A DNA stretch of 50,219 nt from JAVBLD01 sp031553705 (GTDB lineage Bacteria; Bacteroidota; Bacteroidia; Bacteroidales; Marinifilaceae), in NCBI GenBank assembly GCA_031553705.1, contig JAVBLD010000051.1, positions 1-50,219 of the forward strand, given 5' to 3'. Under the pieces are notes generated by a model. The model saw only the letters and a program-made list of their open reading frames with translations, did no database searches and was not told the DNA's origin. Position numbers and translations under genes: made by a program. Below, piece by piece: positions 1 to 9,572 of the stretch (position 1 is its first letter; each line of letters opens with the position of its first letter).

Positions 1-162
1 AAGTGCGAACTTATCTACGGAAACAGAACGCTAAAACCCGAGCAGATCGAGATAGAGATCTTCGAGTACATAGAAATCTGGTATAATAAAATCAGACGCC
101 ACAAAGCTCTGAATAATATGACAATAGATGAATTCTGGAAACTAAATGCAAAAAGTGCTTAA
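1..162 (+). CDS. IS3-family transposase OrfB, C-terminal fragment (cut by window edge)
   Basis: The first 53 codons of the window are open and end in TAA at 160-162. The peptide contains EIFEYIEIWYNKIRRHKAL followed by MTIDEFW, which is the C-terminal end of the DDE integrase core of IS3-family OrfB proteins: the W-Y-N-x-x-R-x-H-x-A-L signature follows the last catalytic glutamate. The protein cuts and joins the ends of its own insertion sequence. The 5' part lies outside the window, so whether this copy is intact is unknown. The stop codon falls inside the terminal inverted repeat of the element, as is common for IS3 elements. An element with the same end sequence and orientation starts at 50077. 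Confidence 0.9.
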   Translation, partial: KCELIYGNRTLKPEQIEIEIFEYIEIWYNKIRRHKALNNMTIDEFWKLNAKSA

Positions 163-195
163 CTATTTGTGCGGATTTAGAGGAATTCCAGTTTA
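158..195. repeat. Right terminal inverted repeat of the left IS3 element
   Basis: The bases ending in ...GGAATTCCAGTTTA at 195 are the reverse complement of the sequence at 50077-50116. The outer 15 positions differ at one base and the inner CCGCACAAATAGTTAAG block is identical, with a gap of two bases between the blocks. This marks the right end of the left element. The exact outermost base is uncertain by a few nucleotides because the target duplication cannot be read from one end. Confidence 0.8.
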
Positions 196-335
196 ATGTT
201 GAAAGGAAACATATCGTTGATAATAAGATTTCCGGTTTGAATGCAGTATTTTATCGAGGATCCAAATTTTAAGCCTGTGATAGTAGCTTTAAAACTACTT
301 TTTGTATAATTTAGCACTCTATTATAAAAAGATAA

Positions 336-1313
336 ATGATGTACACAATTGAGCAGCTTAGGACATTTGTAAAAACGGAGTTAGATAAAGAAGAGTATAT
401 AGAGGAACCACTTTTGTTGTTTGAGCCGATTAAATATATTCTGGGGAATGAAGGGAAGAGGTTAAGGCCAGTGCTGACGTTGATGGCTTATAATTTGTAT
501 TGGGATGATATTGAAAAGGCGATGAAGCCGGCGATAGGGATAGAAATCTTTCACAACTATACTTTATTGCATGATGACATTATGGATAATGCCGAATTGC
601 GTCGCGGGCGTCCGACTGTGCACAAAAAGTGGAATGTCAATGTCGGTATATTAAGCGGTGACGCCGCCGCTATTACAGCATATAAGCATATTGAATATTG
701 TGACGACATATATCTTCGCAGCGCCATTGACAATTTCAATCAGGTGGCGATGGATGTTTGTAAGGGACAGCAGTATGATATGGAGTTTGAGTCGCGTTGG
801 AATGTGACTGAAGAGGAATACCTTCAAATGATCTCCTTGAAGACTGCGGTGTTGATTGCCGGTAGCCTGCGACATGGAGCGTTGATCGCCGGGGCTTCCA
901 AATATGAATATGAAGCGTTATATGATTTCGGGCATTATTTGGGATTAGCATTCCAATTGCAGGATGATCTTTTGGATGTTTATGGGGATGTGGAGGAATT
1001 TGGGAAGAAGATCGGAGGAGATATTCTGGTCAATAAAAAAACCTATCTGCTTATTAAAGCATTTGAGTTGGCGAGTGAGAGGGAACGGGATATATTGAAC
1101 AAGTGGATGGAGAAAGAGACGTTCAATCCGACAGAGAAGATAAAAGAGGTCACCGGAGTTTATAATGATCTTGGCATAAAAGATATTACAATGACAACGA
1201 TAAACAGTTTTCTGGAAAAGAGTCGGGATGCTCTACAAAAAATTGCGGTGCCGGATGATCGTAAAGTTTATTTTTATGAGATAATTGAGGGAATTGCGGA
1301 CCGGAGAAAATAG
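336..1313 (+). CDS. Polyprenyl (isoprenyl) diphosphate synthase
   Basis: A trans-prenyltransferase of 325 residues that condenses isopentenyl diphosphate with an allylic diphosphate to build the side chain of quinones or related isoprenoids in the cytoplasm. The first aspartate-rich motif is seen at about residues 80-84 (LLHDDIMD), followed by the RRGRPT signature. The second, QLQDDLLD, lies near residue 210. Both DDxxD motifs needed for Mg-diphosphate binding are present and the length is normal. Two ATG codons lie side by side (336 and 339) and either could be used. The chain length of the product cannot be set from the sequence. It heads a same-strand run with the dCMP deaminase and the S41 protease. 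Confidence 0.9.
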   Translation: MMYTIEQLRTFVKTELDKEEYIEEPLLLFEPIKYILGNEGKRLRPVLTLMAYNLYWDDIEKAMKPAIGIEIFHNYTLLHDDIMDNAELRRGRPTVHKKWNVNVGILSGDAAAITAYKHIEYCDDIYLRSAIDNFNQVAMDVCKGQQYDMEFESRWNVTEEEYLQMISLKTAVLIAGSLRHGALIAGASKYEYEALYDFGHYLGLAFQLQDDLLDVYGDVEEFGKKIGGDILVNKKTYLLIKAFELASERERDILNKWMEKETFNPTEKIKEVTGVYNDLGIKDITMTTINSFLEKSRDALQKIAVPDDRKVYFYEIIEGIADRRK

Positions 1314-1431
1314 ACATATAATCCCGGTAGCCGGTTTTGGTTATATCGGCGACAAATAGCAGGTGGCACATTTCTATATCTGGTCTGGTTTTTGTCTTTA
1401 TTAAAGAAATAATAATAATTTGGGAGAGTCA

Positions 1432-1869
1432 ATGGACTTAAAACAGAGGCAACTTGATGAAAGGTATCTACGTATGGCCCGTATCTGGGCTGAAAATTCC
1501 TATTGTAAACGACGACAGGTAGGCGCATTGATCGTAAAAGATAAATCGATTATTTCCGATGGCTATAACGGCACGCCGTCCGGATTCGAAAATATCTGCG
1601 AGGATGAAAATAATCAGACTAAACCCTATGTGCTGCATGCGGAAGCAAATGCCATTACAAAAGTGGCGAAATCGAGTAACAGTAGTGAAGGGGCGACTCT
1701 TTATATAACGGCATCTCCATGTATCGAATGTGCGAAACTGATTATTCAGGCCGGTATAAAGAGGGTGGTTTATTCGGAAATATACCGTTGTTGTGACGGG
1801 ATTGAATTGCTAACAAGGGCGCAAGTAGAGATAGAATATGTTGCAATTGGTGAAGAGCCGAAAAAGTAA
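1432..1869 (+). CDS. dCMP deaminase family protein (ComEB-like)
   Basis: A zinc-dependent cytidine/deoxycytidylate deaminase of 145 residues. It probably converts dCMP to dUMP to feed thymidylate synthesis. The zinc site is clear: the HAE motif (His69, Glu71, with Glu71 the proton shuttle) and the PCxxC motif (Cys97 and Cys100). The N-terminal DERYLRMARIWAENSYCKRR is typical of the Bacteroidota members. The frame is also open from a TTG at 1420, but the ATG at 1432 gives the usual MDLKQ beginning and is preferred. It lies 118 bases after the prenyl synthase and 84 before the S41 protease, on the same strand, and may be co-transcribed with either. Confidence 0.88.
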   Translation: MDLKQRQLDERYLRMARIWAENSYCKRRQVGALIVKDKSIISDGYNGTPSGFENICEDENNQTKPYVLHAEANAITKVAKSSNSSEGATLYITASPCIECAKLIIQAGIKRVVYSEIYRCCDGIELLTRAQVEIEYVAIGEEPKK

Positions 1870-1953
1870 AAGTTCAGCATAGACGATTCCGAATCGAAAT
1901 AATTGTGTTATAATTTATTAGGATATATCTGAAATTCAAATTAAATAAAAGCG

Positions 1954-3549
1954 ATGAATAATAATAGAATAAGGATCATTTTAATGCCGGTTTTGCTGGC
2001 TATGGCTATTGTATTGGGCATGTTGATCAATTCTTTCTTTGCTCGAAAAGGTGGTACGCAGATATCACATTCATCTGTGCTTATGCAAGGGAGCAAGTTA
2101 GATGTAATTATGAATATGATCAATTATTCCTATGTGGATACGGTAGATATTAAGAAACTGGAGGAAGATGCAATCCCGTCACTGATAAAAGATCTGGATC
2201 CGCATACTGTTTATATTCCTGCGAAGGATATGATGAGAGTGAATGAAGAGATGGTCGGCAATTTCGGAGGCGTCGGAGTTCAGTTCTATAAATATATGGA
2301 TACGGTAGTCGTAGTAAAAGTTGTTCCTGGAGGGCCTTCTGAACAGGCAGGGGTATTGGATGGAGACCGGATTGTGAAAGTGAATGATTCGATAGTCGCC
2401 GGAGTAAATATAAACTCCGATAATGTAATGAAGCTGATGCGTGGAGAGGTAGGAACAGAGGTTGAGCTTACATTGATAAGACGTGGTAACAGCGAGCCTT
2501 TTGTTAAAAAGATCATTCGTGGCAGCATTCCTATAAAGAGTGTTGATATTGCCTATATGGTGAATGATACTACCGGATTTGTAAAAGTAAGGACTTTCGG
2601 AATGAATACCTATGATGAGTTTATGGCTGCTTTGAAGTCGCTGGAGAAAAAAGGGATGAAAAAGTTGATTATCGATTTACGGGATAACGAAGGAGGTATT
2701 TTACCGATTGCAATAAAAATGGCCAATGAATTTCTTGATGCAAACAAGCTGATACTCTATACCCAAGGGAAAGCTTCTCCTCGTATGGATTATAATTCAA
2801 ATGGTAAAGGCAATTATAAGAACCTGCCGATGGTGGTGCTGATCAATGAGTTCAGTGCTTCCGCCAGTGAGATATTTGCCGGCGCTATCCAGGATAATGA
2901 CCGGGGAAAAATTGTCGGTCGCCGTTCTTTTGGAAAAGGTTTGGTACAGGAGCAACGGGTTTTGTCCGACGGTTCGGCGTTGCGCCTGACCGTGGCCCGT
3001 TATTATACTCCTTCCGGACGGTCGATACAGAAGCCTTATGATCAGGGCAAAGAGAAATATTATAATGATATTTATAACCGGATGTTACATGGCGAGTTTG
3101 AACGGGAAGACAGTATTCATTTCGATGAGAAATTAAAATTTCAGACAGCAGGCGGGCGTACGGTTTATGGTGGGGGCGGGATAATGCCTGATTATTTTGT
3201 ACCTGCCGATACGTCTGGCGGATCAAAATATTTGAATGAACTGTACAAGAAACAATTGTTATATGAATATACTTTCTATTTTATGGATCGGCATCGCCCG
3301 GAAATGAAAGGTTTCAAAGACTATCATCAGGTTTTGAATTATCTGAAAAAGTTCAATCTGGTTGACGATATGGTTGCTTATGCAGAAAGGCACGGATTGA
3401 AGCCGGATCAGAAAGGGATTCATGATTCTTATCAGGTTATTCGTGTCAGGATTGAGGCTTTTATCGGCCGGCATATATTGGATGATGAAGGTTATTATCC
3501 GATTTCCGGAACGATTGACAATACGCTTCAGAAAGCGCTTCATATTTGA
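1954..3549 (+). CDS. S41-family C-terminal processing peptidase with PDZ domain
   Basis: A 531-residue periplasmic serine protease of the CtpA/Prc type, anchored by one N-terminal membrane segment (about residues 9-29). A PDZ domain follows (about 100-190; GGVGVQF, then GPSEQAGVLDGDRI) and then the S41 catalytic domain. The nucleophile is Ser303 in SASASEI and the general base is Lys328 in SFGKG, 25 residues later as in known CtpA enzymes. A C-terminal extension of about 130 residues beyond the core is usual in Bacteroidota homologues. Such proteases trim or degrade envelope proteins from the C terminus. The physiological substrate is not evident here. Confidence 0.92.
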   Translation: MNNNRIRIILMPVLLAMAIVLGMLINSFFARKGGTQISHSSVLMQGSKLDVIMNMINYSYVDTVDIKKLEEDAIPSLIKDLDPHTVYIPAKDMMRVNEEMVGNFGGVGVQFYKYMDTVVVVKVVPGGPSEQAGVLDGDRIVKVNDSIVAGVNINSDNVMKLMRGEVGTEVELTLIRRGNSEPFVKKIIRGSIPIKSVDIAYMVNDTTGFVKVRTFGMNTYDEFMAALKSLEKKGMKKLIIDLRDNEGGILPIAIKMANEFLDANKLILYTQGKASPRMDYNSNGKGNYKNLPMVVLINEFSASASEIFAGAIQDNDRGKIVGRRSFGKGLVQEQRVLSDGSALRLTVARYYTPSGRSIQKPYDQGKEKYYNDIYNRMLHGEFEREDSIHFDEKLKFQTAGGRTVYGGGGIMPDYFVPADTSGGSKYLNELYKKQLLYEYTFYFMDRHRPEMKGFKDYHQVLNYLKKFNLVDDMVAYAERHGLKPDQKGIHDSYQVIRVRIEAFIGRHILDDEGYYPISGTIDNTLQKALHI

Positions 3550-3606
3550 TATGTAAAAGTGTCCGCCTGCAATAAATGCTTGTTTCGGTCACGATAGAGA
3601 TTACCG

Positions 3607-4554
3607 GTGAAGGAAAATAGAAAATACGAAATTCATTTTGCTCCGTTGCAAGGTTATACGGATTGGATATTCCGGAATGCTTATGATGAGTATTTTGGCG
3701 GTGTGAATGTTTATTACACGCCATTTATACGGATAGAAAAAGGGAGTACTTTCAGAAATAAGGATGTCCGGGAGTTGGATCCCGAACATAATACGGTAGT
3801 TTGTCTGGTTCCGCAGATTCTTTCCGGTACGCCGGAAGAGTTCAGGTTGTTGGCCCGGTTTGTCTGGGAAAAGGGTTACAGATATGCCGATATTAACTTG
3901 GGGTGTCCGTTTCCAATGGTTGCCGGAAAAAAAAGGGGATCCGGTATGTTGCCTTGGCCTGATCGGGTGAAAGAGATACTGGAGATCGTAAATGAATTTC
4001 CTGAAATGACGTTTTCTGTAAAGATGCGCTTGGGATGGGAAGATCGTAGTGAATGTATCGCTTTAGCCCCGATTATTAATAATGTTCCACTTTGTCATGT
4101 GACGGTACATGCCCGGACCGGTAAACAGCAATACACCGGCGAAATCGATACTGACGCTTTTGAGCGGTTTTATCAGGTATGCCGTCATCCTTTATTTTAT
4201 AATGGAGATTTATCCACTCCTGAAAAGATAGAACAAATCATGTCAAGATTTCCTCTGTTAAAAGGGGTTGCATTAGGAAGAGGATTGATCTCTTCCCCTT
4301 TTTTGATTAAGGATTTATGTGAAGAGGATCTCTCTTCTGCCTCGACGCGTGCTGGATTGCTTGTGGCTTTTCATGAAAAACTTTTCCGGACCTATGGAAG
4401 TCATTTGCAAGGCGAAAAACAACTGCTTACAAAGATGCAACGGTTTTGGGATTATTTCTTGCCGGAAACGGACAGGAGATACCTGAAAAAAATCCGGAAA
4501 GCGAATAAGATAACCGATTATAAAAAAGTGGTAGAATCTATATTTAAACTGTAA
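3607..4554 (+). CDS. dus: tRNA-dihydrouridine synthase family protein
   Basis: An FMN-dependent oxidoreductase of 315 residues that reduces uridines to dihydrouridine in tRNA D-loops. The start is GTG at 3607: a TAG stop lies in frame at 3595-3597 and no ATG lies between. Family motifs are clear: APLQGYTD at the N terminus, INLGCPFP, the downstream lysine- and GSG-containing loop, HARTGKQQYTG, a YNGDL strand and the LGRGL phosphate-binding segment near the C terminus. It is not possible to say which uridine position it modifies. Twelve bases separate it from the DUF454 gene, so the two are probably one transcription unit ending at the hairpin at 4948-4982. Confidence 0.88.
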   Translation: MKENRKYEIHFAPLQGYTDWIFRNAYDEYFGGVNVYYTPFIRIEKGSTFRNKDVRELDPEHNTVVCLVPQILSGTPEEFRLLARFVWEKGYRYADINLGCPFPMVAGKKRGSGMLPWPDRVKEILEIVNEFPEMTFSVKMRLGWEDRSECIALAPIINNVPLCHVTVHARTGKQQYTGEIDTDAFERFYQVCRHPLFYNGDLSTPEKIEQIMSRFPLLKGVALGRGLISSPFLIKDLCEEDLSSASTRAGLLVAFHEKLFRTYGSHLQGEKQLLTKMQRFWDYFLPETDRRYLKKIRKANKITDYKKVVESIFKL

Positions 4555-4565
4555 ATTTAATTGGT

Positions 4566-4964
4566 TTGAAGAAGGTTATATATATCATACTTGGCGTTGT
4601 TTCGATCGTTTTGGGCGTGATCGGAGTCTTTGTTCCGGGCTTGCCTACGACGCCGTTTTTGCTATTGAGTTCCTGGCTGTTTTATAAAAGTTCGAAAAGA
4701 TTGCATGACACATTACATCGTTCCTGGCTGGGAGGGTATATCCGGCGCTATGAATCCGGAGAAGGAGTGAGTTTGTTATCAAAATGGATCTCTATAGGTT
4801 GTATGTGGGGAATGATTTCTATCTCTTCTTTTTGTTTTATTGAACATGCTCATATCCGGATGCTGTTGTTTGTACTGGGTGGAATAGGCACATGCAGTAT
4901 CCTTCTTATGGTATCTACTGCAAAAAAGAAGAGAGATGACGAAGTACAAAAAAGGAATGAGTGA
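4566..4964 (+). CDS. DUF454 (YbaN-type) small inner-membrane protein
   Basis: A 132-residue membrane protein with the DUF454 signature GVFVPGLPTTPFLLLSSW, followed by LHRSWLGGYIRRYESGEG. Three or four hydrophobic segments are visible, one at the N terminus and two near residues 75-115. The start is the weak point: the only plausible codon is TTG at 4566 just after the stop of the dus gene, since no ATG occurs upstream in frame. The beginning MKKVIYIILGVVSIVLG fits the family well, so TTG initiation by translational coupling is likely. The function of the family is not established. The TGA stop sits inside the left arm of the terminator hairpin. Confidence 0.8.
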   Translation: MKKVIYIILGVVSIVLGVIGVFVPGLPTTPFLLLSSWLFYKSSKRLHDTLHRSWLGGYIRRYESGEGVSLLSKWISIGCMWGMISISSFCFIEHAHIRMLLFVLGGIGTCSILLMVSTAKKKRDDEVQKRNE

Positions 4965-4982
4965 TGATACTCATTCCTTTTT
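4948..4982. terminator. Bidirectional rho-independent terminator between DUF454 gene and leuS
   Basis: The left arm AAAAAAGGAATGAGT and its exact complement ACTCATTCCTTTTTT are separated by six bases. The A-run on one side and T-run on the other let it work on both strands, serving the convergent DUF454 gene (+) and leuS (-). Confidence 0.85.
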
Positions 4983-5004
4983 ATGTTTTTAATGCCCGGT
5001 TCTT

Positions 5005-7776
5005 TTAACCGATTACGACGTTTACGATCTTCTTCGGGACAATAATAATCTTTTTAATCGTATTTCCTTCAAGCCATTTTTCTGCTTCCGGAGCGTTTTT
5101 GACAGCATTTTCAATTTCGGTACTTGTAGCTGTTGCCAGCATAGGTAGTTTAAAACGTACCTTACCGTTGAACGACACAGGGTATTCAAAAGAATCTTCT
5201 ATCAGGAATTTTTCGTCCCATGCCGGGAATGTTGTACCGGTAACGCTTTCGTGATGTCCCATCTGATGCCACAACTCTTCCGCTATATGAGGCGCATAGG
5301 GAGAGAGCGTAATGATCAAAGGTTCGAGAATTGCCCGTTTATTACATTTTAGGGTCGTCAGTTCATTTGTACAGATCATAAATGCAGGGATGGATGTGTT
5401 GAATGAGAAATTTTCCACATCATACTCTATTTTTTTGATCGTTTTATGCAATATTTTTAGTTCTTCTTTGTTCGGAGCTTCTTCACTGAGTTCGAATTTA
5501 TCTCCGTTAAAGAACAGACGCCAGAATTTCTTCAGGAATTTGTAAACCCCGTCGATGCCTTGAGTATCCCAAGGCTTGTGGGCTTCCAGCGGTCCGAGGA
5601 ACATCTCGTACAACCGCAATGTATCGGCACCAAACTCTTCGATGATATTGTCCGGATTTACCACATTGAACATCGATTTGGACATTTTCTCAACCGCCCA
5701 TCCACAGATATATTTGTCGTCTTCAAGGATAAATTCTGCATCGGTATAATCAGGCATCCACTGGCGGAAAGCTTTTATGTCCAGTAGATCATTGCGTACG
5801 ATATTTACATCGACATGGATTTCCGTTGTCTGATACCGGTCTTTTAAGCCGGCAGACACAAATTTATTTGTGCCTTGTATCCGGTAAACAAAATTGGAAC
5901 GCCCTTGTATCATTCCCTGATTGATCAGTTTTTTAAAAGGTTCCTGTTCGCATACCAATCCGAGGTCATATAGAAACATATTCCAGAAACGGGCATAAAT
6001 CAGGTGGCCTGTAGCGTGCTCTGCTCCACCCATATACAGATCCACATTCCGCCAATATGCATTTACCTCTTTGTTTACCAATGCTTTATCATTGTGCGGG
6101 TCCATATAACGCAGGTAGTAGGCCGAAGAGCCGGCAAATCCCGGCATGGTGTTGAGTTCTATCGGATACCCCTCTTTTGTTTTCCAGTTTTGCGCGCGCC
6201 CTAACGGCGGTTCGCCGGTTTCAGTCGGCAGGTATTTATCGATCTCGGGTAGTTCTAATGGTAATAAAGACTCGTCCATAACATAGGGTATGTCGTCTTT
6301 GTAATACACCGGAAACGGCTCACCCCAGTAACGTTGACGGCTAAAGATGGCATCACGCAGACGGTAATTCACTTTACTTTCGCCGATACCACGTTTTTCT
6401 ACCTCCCCGGCAATCTTTGTGATAGCTTCTTTTACTTCCATGCCGTTAATGATGCCGCTGTTTATCAGTGTTCCCTCTTTCGTGTCGTATGAATTCTCAG
6501 AGAGATCGCATCCTTTCCCGTTATCAATTACCGGGAGTATCGGTAAGTTGAACTTTCTGGCAAACGCGTAATCACGACTGTCATGAGCCGGTACGGCCAT
6601 GATAGCTCCGGTTCCGTATCCAGACAGAACATATTCGCTGATCCATATCGGAATAGCTTCATTCGAAAACGGATTGACTGCATAAGAACCGGAGAATACG
6701 CCGGTTACTTTTTTTATTTCGGTCTGACGTTCGCGTTCCGTTCTTTTGGAGACATAATCCAGGTATTCGGCTACTGCTTTTGCCTGGTCCGAGGTGGTTA
6801 ACAATCCGGTGTATTCGCTTTCGGGTGCCAATACCATGAAACTGACCCCGTATATGGTGTCGGGACGGGTGGTAAAAATTTCCAGCTTAACATTCGAATT
6901 TTGAACATTAAAAACGATTTCTGCTCCTTGCGAACGTCCAATCCAGTTGCGTTGAATATCTTTCAGCGAATCGGGCCATTCGATAATATCCAGACCGTCC
7001 AATAGCCGTTGGGCGTAGGCAGATACCCGTAGCGACCATTGACGCATTGTTTGCTGGACTACTGGGTGTCCCCCCCTTAATGACAAGCCGTCTTTTACTT
7101 CATCGTTAGCCAATACCGTTCCCAGAGCAGGACACCAGTTTACCATTGTATCTGCCAGGTATGCAATGCGATAATTCAACAGGACAGCTTGTTTCTCTTT
7201 TGTACTTTTTGCATTCCATTCGGAAGCGGTAAAAACGACCGATTCGGAACAGGCCGCCTCTACATTTTTATTCCCCTCTTTTTCAAAGGTCAAAATCAGT
7301 TTGTCGATCGGTTCTGCTTTTTGGGTTTTTTCGTTGAACCAATGTTCGAACATTTTGATGAATGCCCATTGTGTCCATTTATAGTATTCCGGCTCGCAAG
7401 TGCGTATTTCTCGGTTCCAATCGAAAGAAAAGCCGATCTTATCCAACTGTTCCCGGTAACGGGCAATGTTTTTTTCGGTGGTGACAGCAGGGTGTTGACC
7501 GGTCTGTATGGCGTATTGTTCTGCCGGTAGTCCGTAAGCATCGAATCCCATCGGGTGAAGCACATTGAAGCCTTTCAGCCTTTTGTACCTTGAATAGATA
7601 TCGGACGCGATATAACCGAGAGGATGGCCTACGTGAAGTCCTGCTCCTGACGGATAAGGAAACATATCCAATACATAAAATTTCGGTTTGGTGGTATCCA
7701 CCTCTACTTTATACGTTTGATTTTTTTGCCAGTAGCGTTGCCACTTTTCTTCTAAATCTTTAAAATGATACTCCAT
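5005..7776 (-). CDS. leuS: Leucyl-tRNA synthetase
   Basis: A class I aminoacyl-tRNA synthetase of 923 residues that charges tRNA-Leu. The HIGH-type motif is HVGH at about residues 48-51 within PYPSGAGLHVGHPLGY. The KMSKS loop (EKMSKSMFN) lies near residue 700. The large editing (CP1) domain between them includes TTRPDTIYG and the GTGAIMAVPAHDSRD segment typical of the hydrolytic site. The C-terminal anticodon-binding and tRNA-contact domains are complete. Length is slightly above that of E. coli LeuS, as is usual in Bacteroidota. It is a single-gene unit with a TACCTTTG -7 element upstream on its own strand. Confidence 0.97.
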   Translation of the reverse strand: MEYHFKDLEEKWQRYWQKNQTYKVEVDTTKPKFYVLDMFPYPSGAGLHVGHPLGYIASDIYSRYKRLKGFNVLHPMGFDAYGLPAEQYAIQTGQHPAVTTEKNIARYREQLDKIGFSFDWNREIRTCEPEYYKWTQWAFIKMFEHWFNEKTQKAEPIDKLILTFEKEGNKNVEAACSESVVFTASEWNAKSTKEKQAVLLNYRIAYLADTMVNWCPALGTVLANDEVKDGLSLRGGHPVVQQTMRQWSLRVSAYAQRLLDGLDIIEWPDSLKDIQRNWIGRSQGAEIVFNVQNSNVKLEIFTTRPDTIYGVSFMVLAPESEYTGLLTTSDQAKAVAEYLDYVSKRTERERQTEIKKVTGVFSGSYAVNPFSNEAIPIWISEYVLSGYGTGAIMAVPAHDSRDYAFARKFNLPILPVIDNGKGCDLSENSYDTKEGTLINSGIINGMEVKEAITKIAGEVEKRGIGESKVNYRLRDAIFSRQRYWGEPFPVYYKDDIPYVMDESLLPLELPEIDKYLPTETGEPPLGRAQNWKTKEGYPIELNTMPGFAGSSAYYLRYMDPHNDKALVNKEVNAYWRNVDLYMGGAEHATGHLIYARFWNMFLYDLGLVCEQEPFKKLINQGMIQGRSNFVYRIQGTNKFVSAGLKDRYQTTEIHVDVNIVRNDLLDIKAFRQWMPDYTDAEFILEDDKYICGWAVEKMSKSMFNVVNPDNIIEEFGADTLRLYEMFLGPLEAHKPWDTQGIDGVYKFLKKFWRLFFNGDKFELSEEAPNKEELKILHKTIKKIEYDVENFSFNTSIPAFMICTNELTTLKCNKRAILEPLIITLSPYAPHIAEELWHQMGHHESVTGTTFPAWDEKFLIEDSFEYPVSFNGKVRFKLPMLATATSTEIENAVKNAPEAEKWLEGNTIKKIIIVPKKIVNVVIG

Positions 7777-7846
7777 GACGATATGTTTAATACGGTAGCT
7801 TAACCAGCTTCCGATAAAAGGAAATAAAATGTCAAACTCAAGAATG

Positions 7847-7854
7847 CAAAGGTA
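7847..7854 (-). promoter_or_regulatory. Bacteroidota -7 promoter element for leuS
   Basis: On the minus strand the sequence reads TACCTTTG, an exact match to TAnnTTTG, about 70 bases before the leuS ATG. No clear -33 TTTG is seen. Confidence 0.55.
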
Positions 7855-7858
7855 GAAG

Positions 7859-7883
7859 AAATTATGAATTATGAATTATGAAT
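7859..7883. repeat. Short tandem repeat of ATTATGA units
   Basis: Three consecutive 8-base ATTATGAA units, the last imperfect (ATTATGAATT pattern), lie in the leuS/symporter intergenic region just upstream of the leuS promoter. They have no coding potential. Confidence 0.6.
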
Positions 7884-8029
7884 TTTTTAAAAAGGTATGC
7901 CATTAGAGCATTTGTTCAGATGGTGGGAATTTAAATCGGCGATCTGAAATAAATTTATTACTTTCGACAGATCTAAAAAGTATATGGGCTTATTGCCGGT
8001 GTTATTATTTAATTAATGTGTATTATGTT

Positions 8030-9463
8030 ATGACAGCGAGTTTTGTTCTGTTACTTCTGTTTGCTTACTTTTTTGTATTGATATGGATAGGTTATCTTAC
8101 GACTAAAAAATCGAATAGTGAGACTTTTTTTACCGGCAACCGCAATTCTCCATGGTATCTGGTTGCTTTCGGGATGATCGGGACATCGATTTCCGGAGTT
8201 ACTTTTATTTCCATACCGGGGGAGGTCGGGAACAGTAATTGGACTTATCTGGCCTTGGTGCTTGGAAATTGTGTCGGATATATGATTATTGCGATGGTCC
8301 TTCTCCCGTTATTTTATAGGCTTGAATTAGTATCCATATATTCCTGGCTGGGGCGTCGTTTTGGAGAAAAAGCCCGATTATCCGGTTCTTTTTTCTTTAT
8401 CGTATCGCAGCTGATCGGTGCCTCTCTACGTCTTTTTTTGGTAGTCGGAGTGTTACAACTGGCTGTTTTTAATACTATCGGTATACCTTTTGCCGCTACC
8501 GTGTTTATTACGATTTGTCTCGTATGGATCTACACGGCGCGTGGCGGTATTAAGACCGTTGTCTGGACAGATGCCTTACAGACTGTTTTTATGCTTGTCG
8601 CGTTGGTTTTAACGATCGTAATAATATGTAAAGCATTGAATTTTAACTTATTTACTGCCTTTGGAGCTATCCGGGAAAGTTCATTGTCAAATGTTTTCGA
8701 TTTTGACTGGAGATCAAGCCATTATACGTTAAAGCAATTTTTAGCCGGAATAGCTATTACAATAGCTATTAACGGATTGGATCAGAATATTATGCAGAAA
8801 AATCTGACATGCCGTACATTAAAAGATTGCAAGACCAATATGTTCTCTTTTTCTTTTCTCTTTCTTATTGTAAATATTCTTTTTTTGTCATTGGGAGCAC
8901 TATTATACATATATGCTTCGCAAAAAGGCATTGCTTTGCCTAAGAAGTCGGATGATGTCTTTGCGTTTTTGTCATTGAATTATTTTGGTATTGCCGCTGC
9001 CTTTTTTTTCATTCTGGGAATTACAGCAGCGGCTTATTCATCGGTCGATTCTTCCCTTACGTCTTTGACTACCTCTTTTTGTATCGATTTCTTAAAGATC
9101 GATCCTAAAAATAGTGGGCAAAAGCGGAAAAGAATGATCGTACATATCGCTTTTTCGATGTTAATGTTTTTGGTTATTGTTTTGTTTCACGAACTGAATA
9201 GAAGTAGCGTTATTTCTACTGTATTTAAAGCTGTTGGATATACTTACGGGCCTATATTGGGATTGTTTGCATTTGGGCTGGCTACAAAGTATAGAGTAAA
9301 AGAGCGGTATCTGCCATGGATTTGCTTCCTGTCGCCGCTTCTTTCTTATTTGATTAATTGTTATTCTACAAAGCTCTTGGGAGGGTATCAATTCGGGTTC
9401 GAATTGCTCTTATTGAATGGATTGCTCTGCTATACCGGCTTGTGGCTGGCCAGAAGAAGATAA
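8030..9463 (+). CDS. Sodium:solute symporter family (SSS) transporter
   Basis: A 477-residue inner-membrane protein with about 13 hydrophobic segments spread along its length. It carries the SSS hallmark GGIKTVVWTDALQ in its middle and an N-terminal IGYLTTKKSNSETFFTGNR block typical of the family. Members import organic solutes such as sugars, sialic acid, amino acids or vitamins with Na+. The substrate cannot be read here. The ATG at 8030 is preferred over a GTG at 8018. It is divergent from leuS and followed by the histidine kinase on the same strand, with a possible terminator between them, so a functional link with the kinase is only a guess. Confidence 0.9.
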   Translation: MTASFVLLLLFAYFFVLIWIGYLTTKKSNSETFFTGNRNSPWYLVAFGMIGTSISGVTFISIPGEVGNSNWTYLALVLGNCVGYMIIAMVLLPLFYRLELVSIYSWLGRRFGEKARLSGSFFFIVSQLIGASLRLFLVVGVLQLAVFNTIGIPFAATVFITICLVWIYTARGGIKTVVWTDALQTVFMLVALVLTIVIICKALNFNLFTAFGAIRESSLSNVFDFDWRSSHYTLKQFLAGIAITIAINGLDQNIMQKNLTCRTLKDCKTNMFSFSFLFLIVNILFLSLGALLYIYASQKGIALPKKSDDVFAFLSLNYFGIAAAFFFILGITAAAYSSVDSSLTSLTTSFCIDFLKIDPKNSGQKRKRMIVHIAFSMLMFLVIVLFHELNRSSVISTVFKAVGYTYGPILGLFAFGLATKYRVKERYLPWICFLSPLLSYLINCYSTKLLGGYQFGFELLLLNGLLCYTGLWLARRR

Positions 9464-9481
9464 AACGGAAAAAAGTGCTCG

Positions 9482-9505
9482 TTTAAGAATTCTGAGAATC
9501 TTAAA
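9482..9505 (+). terminator. Possible terminator after the symporter
   Basis: A TTTAAGA / TCTTAAA inverted repeat with an imperfect inner stem is followed by TTTTG. It is AU-rich and weak. Confidence 0.35.
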
Positions 9506-9544
9506 TTTTGTTGAATTTGCAGGGGTTTTATTTTAAACGTTTTA

Positions 9545-9572
9545 TTTTACAATTGTAGTTTTTTACAATTGT
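9545..9572 (+). promoter_or_regulatory. Direct repeat TTTTACAATTGT upstream of the histidine kinase
   Basis: Two identical 12-base copies start at 9545 and 9561, 16 bases apart. Each contains the self-complementary core ACAATTGT. The pair lies 100-127 bases before the ATG at 9672 and could be a regulator site. No further evidence is visible. Confidence 0.35.

Noticed and set aside
247..321. Short frame just after the left IS end (a 22-residue peptide)
   Set aside because: It is too short, is preceded directly by a stop and has no start context; no sign of a truncated host gene was found there.
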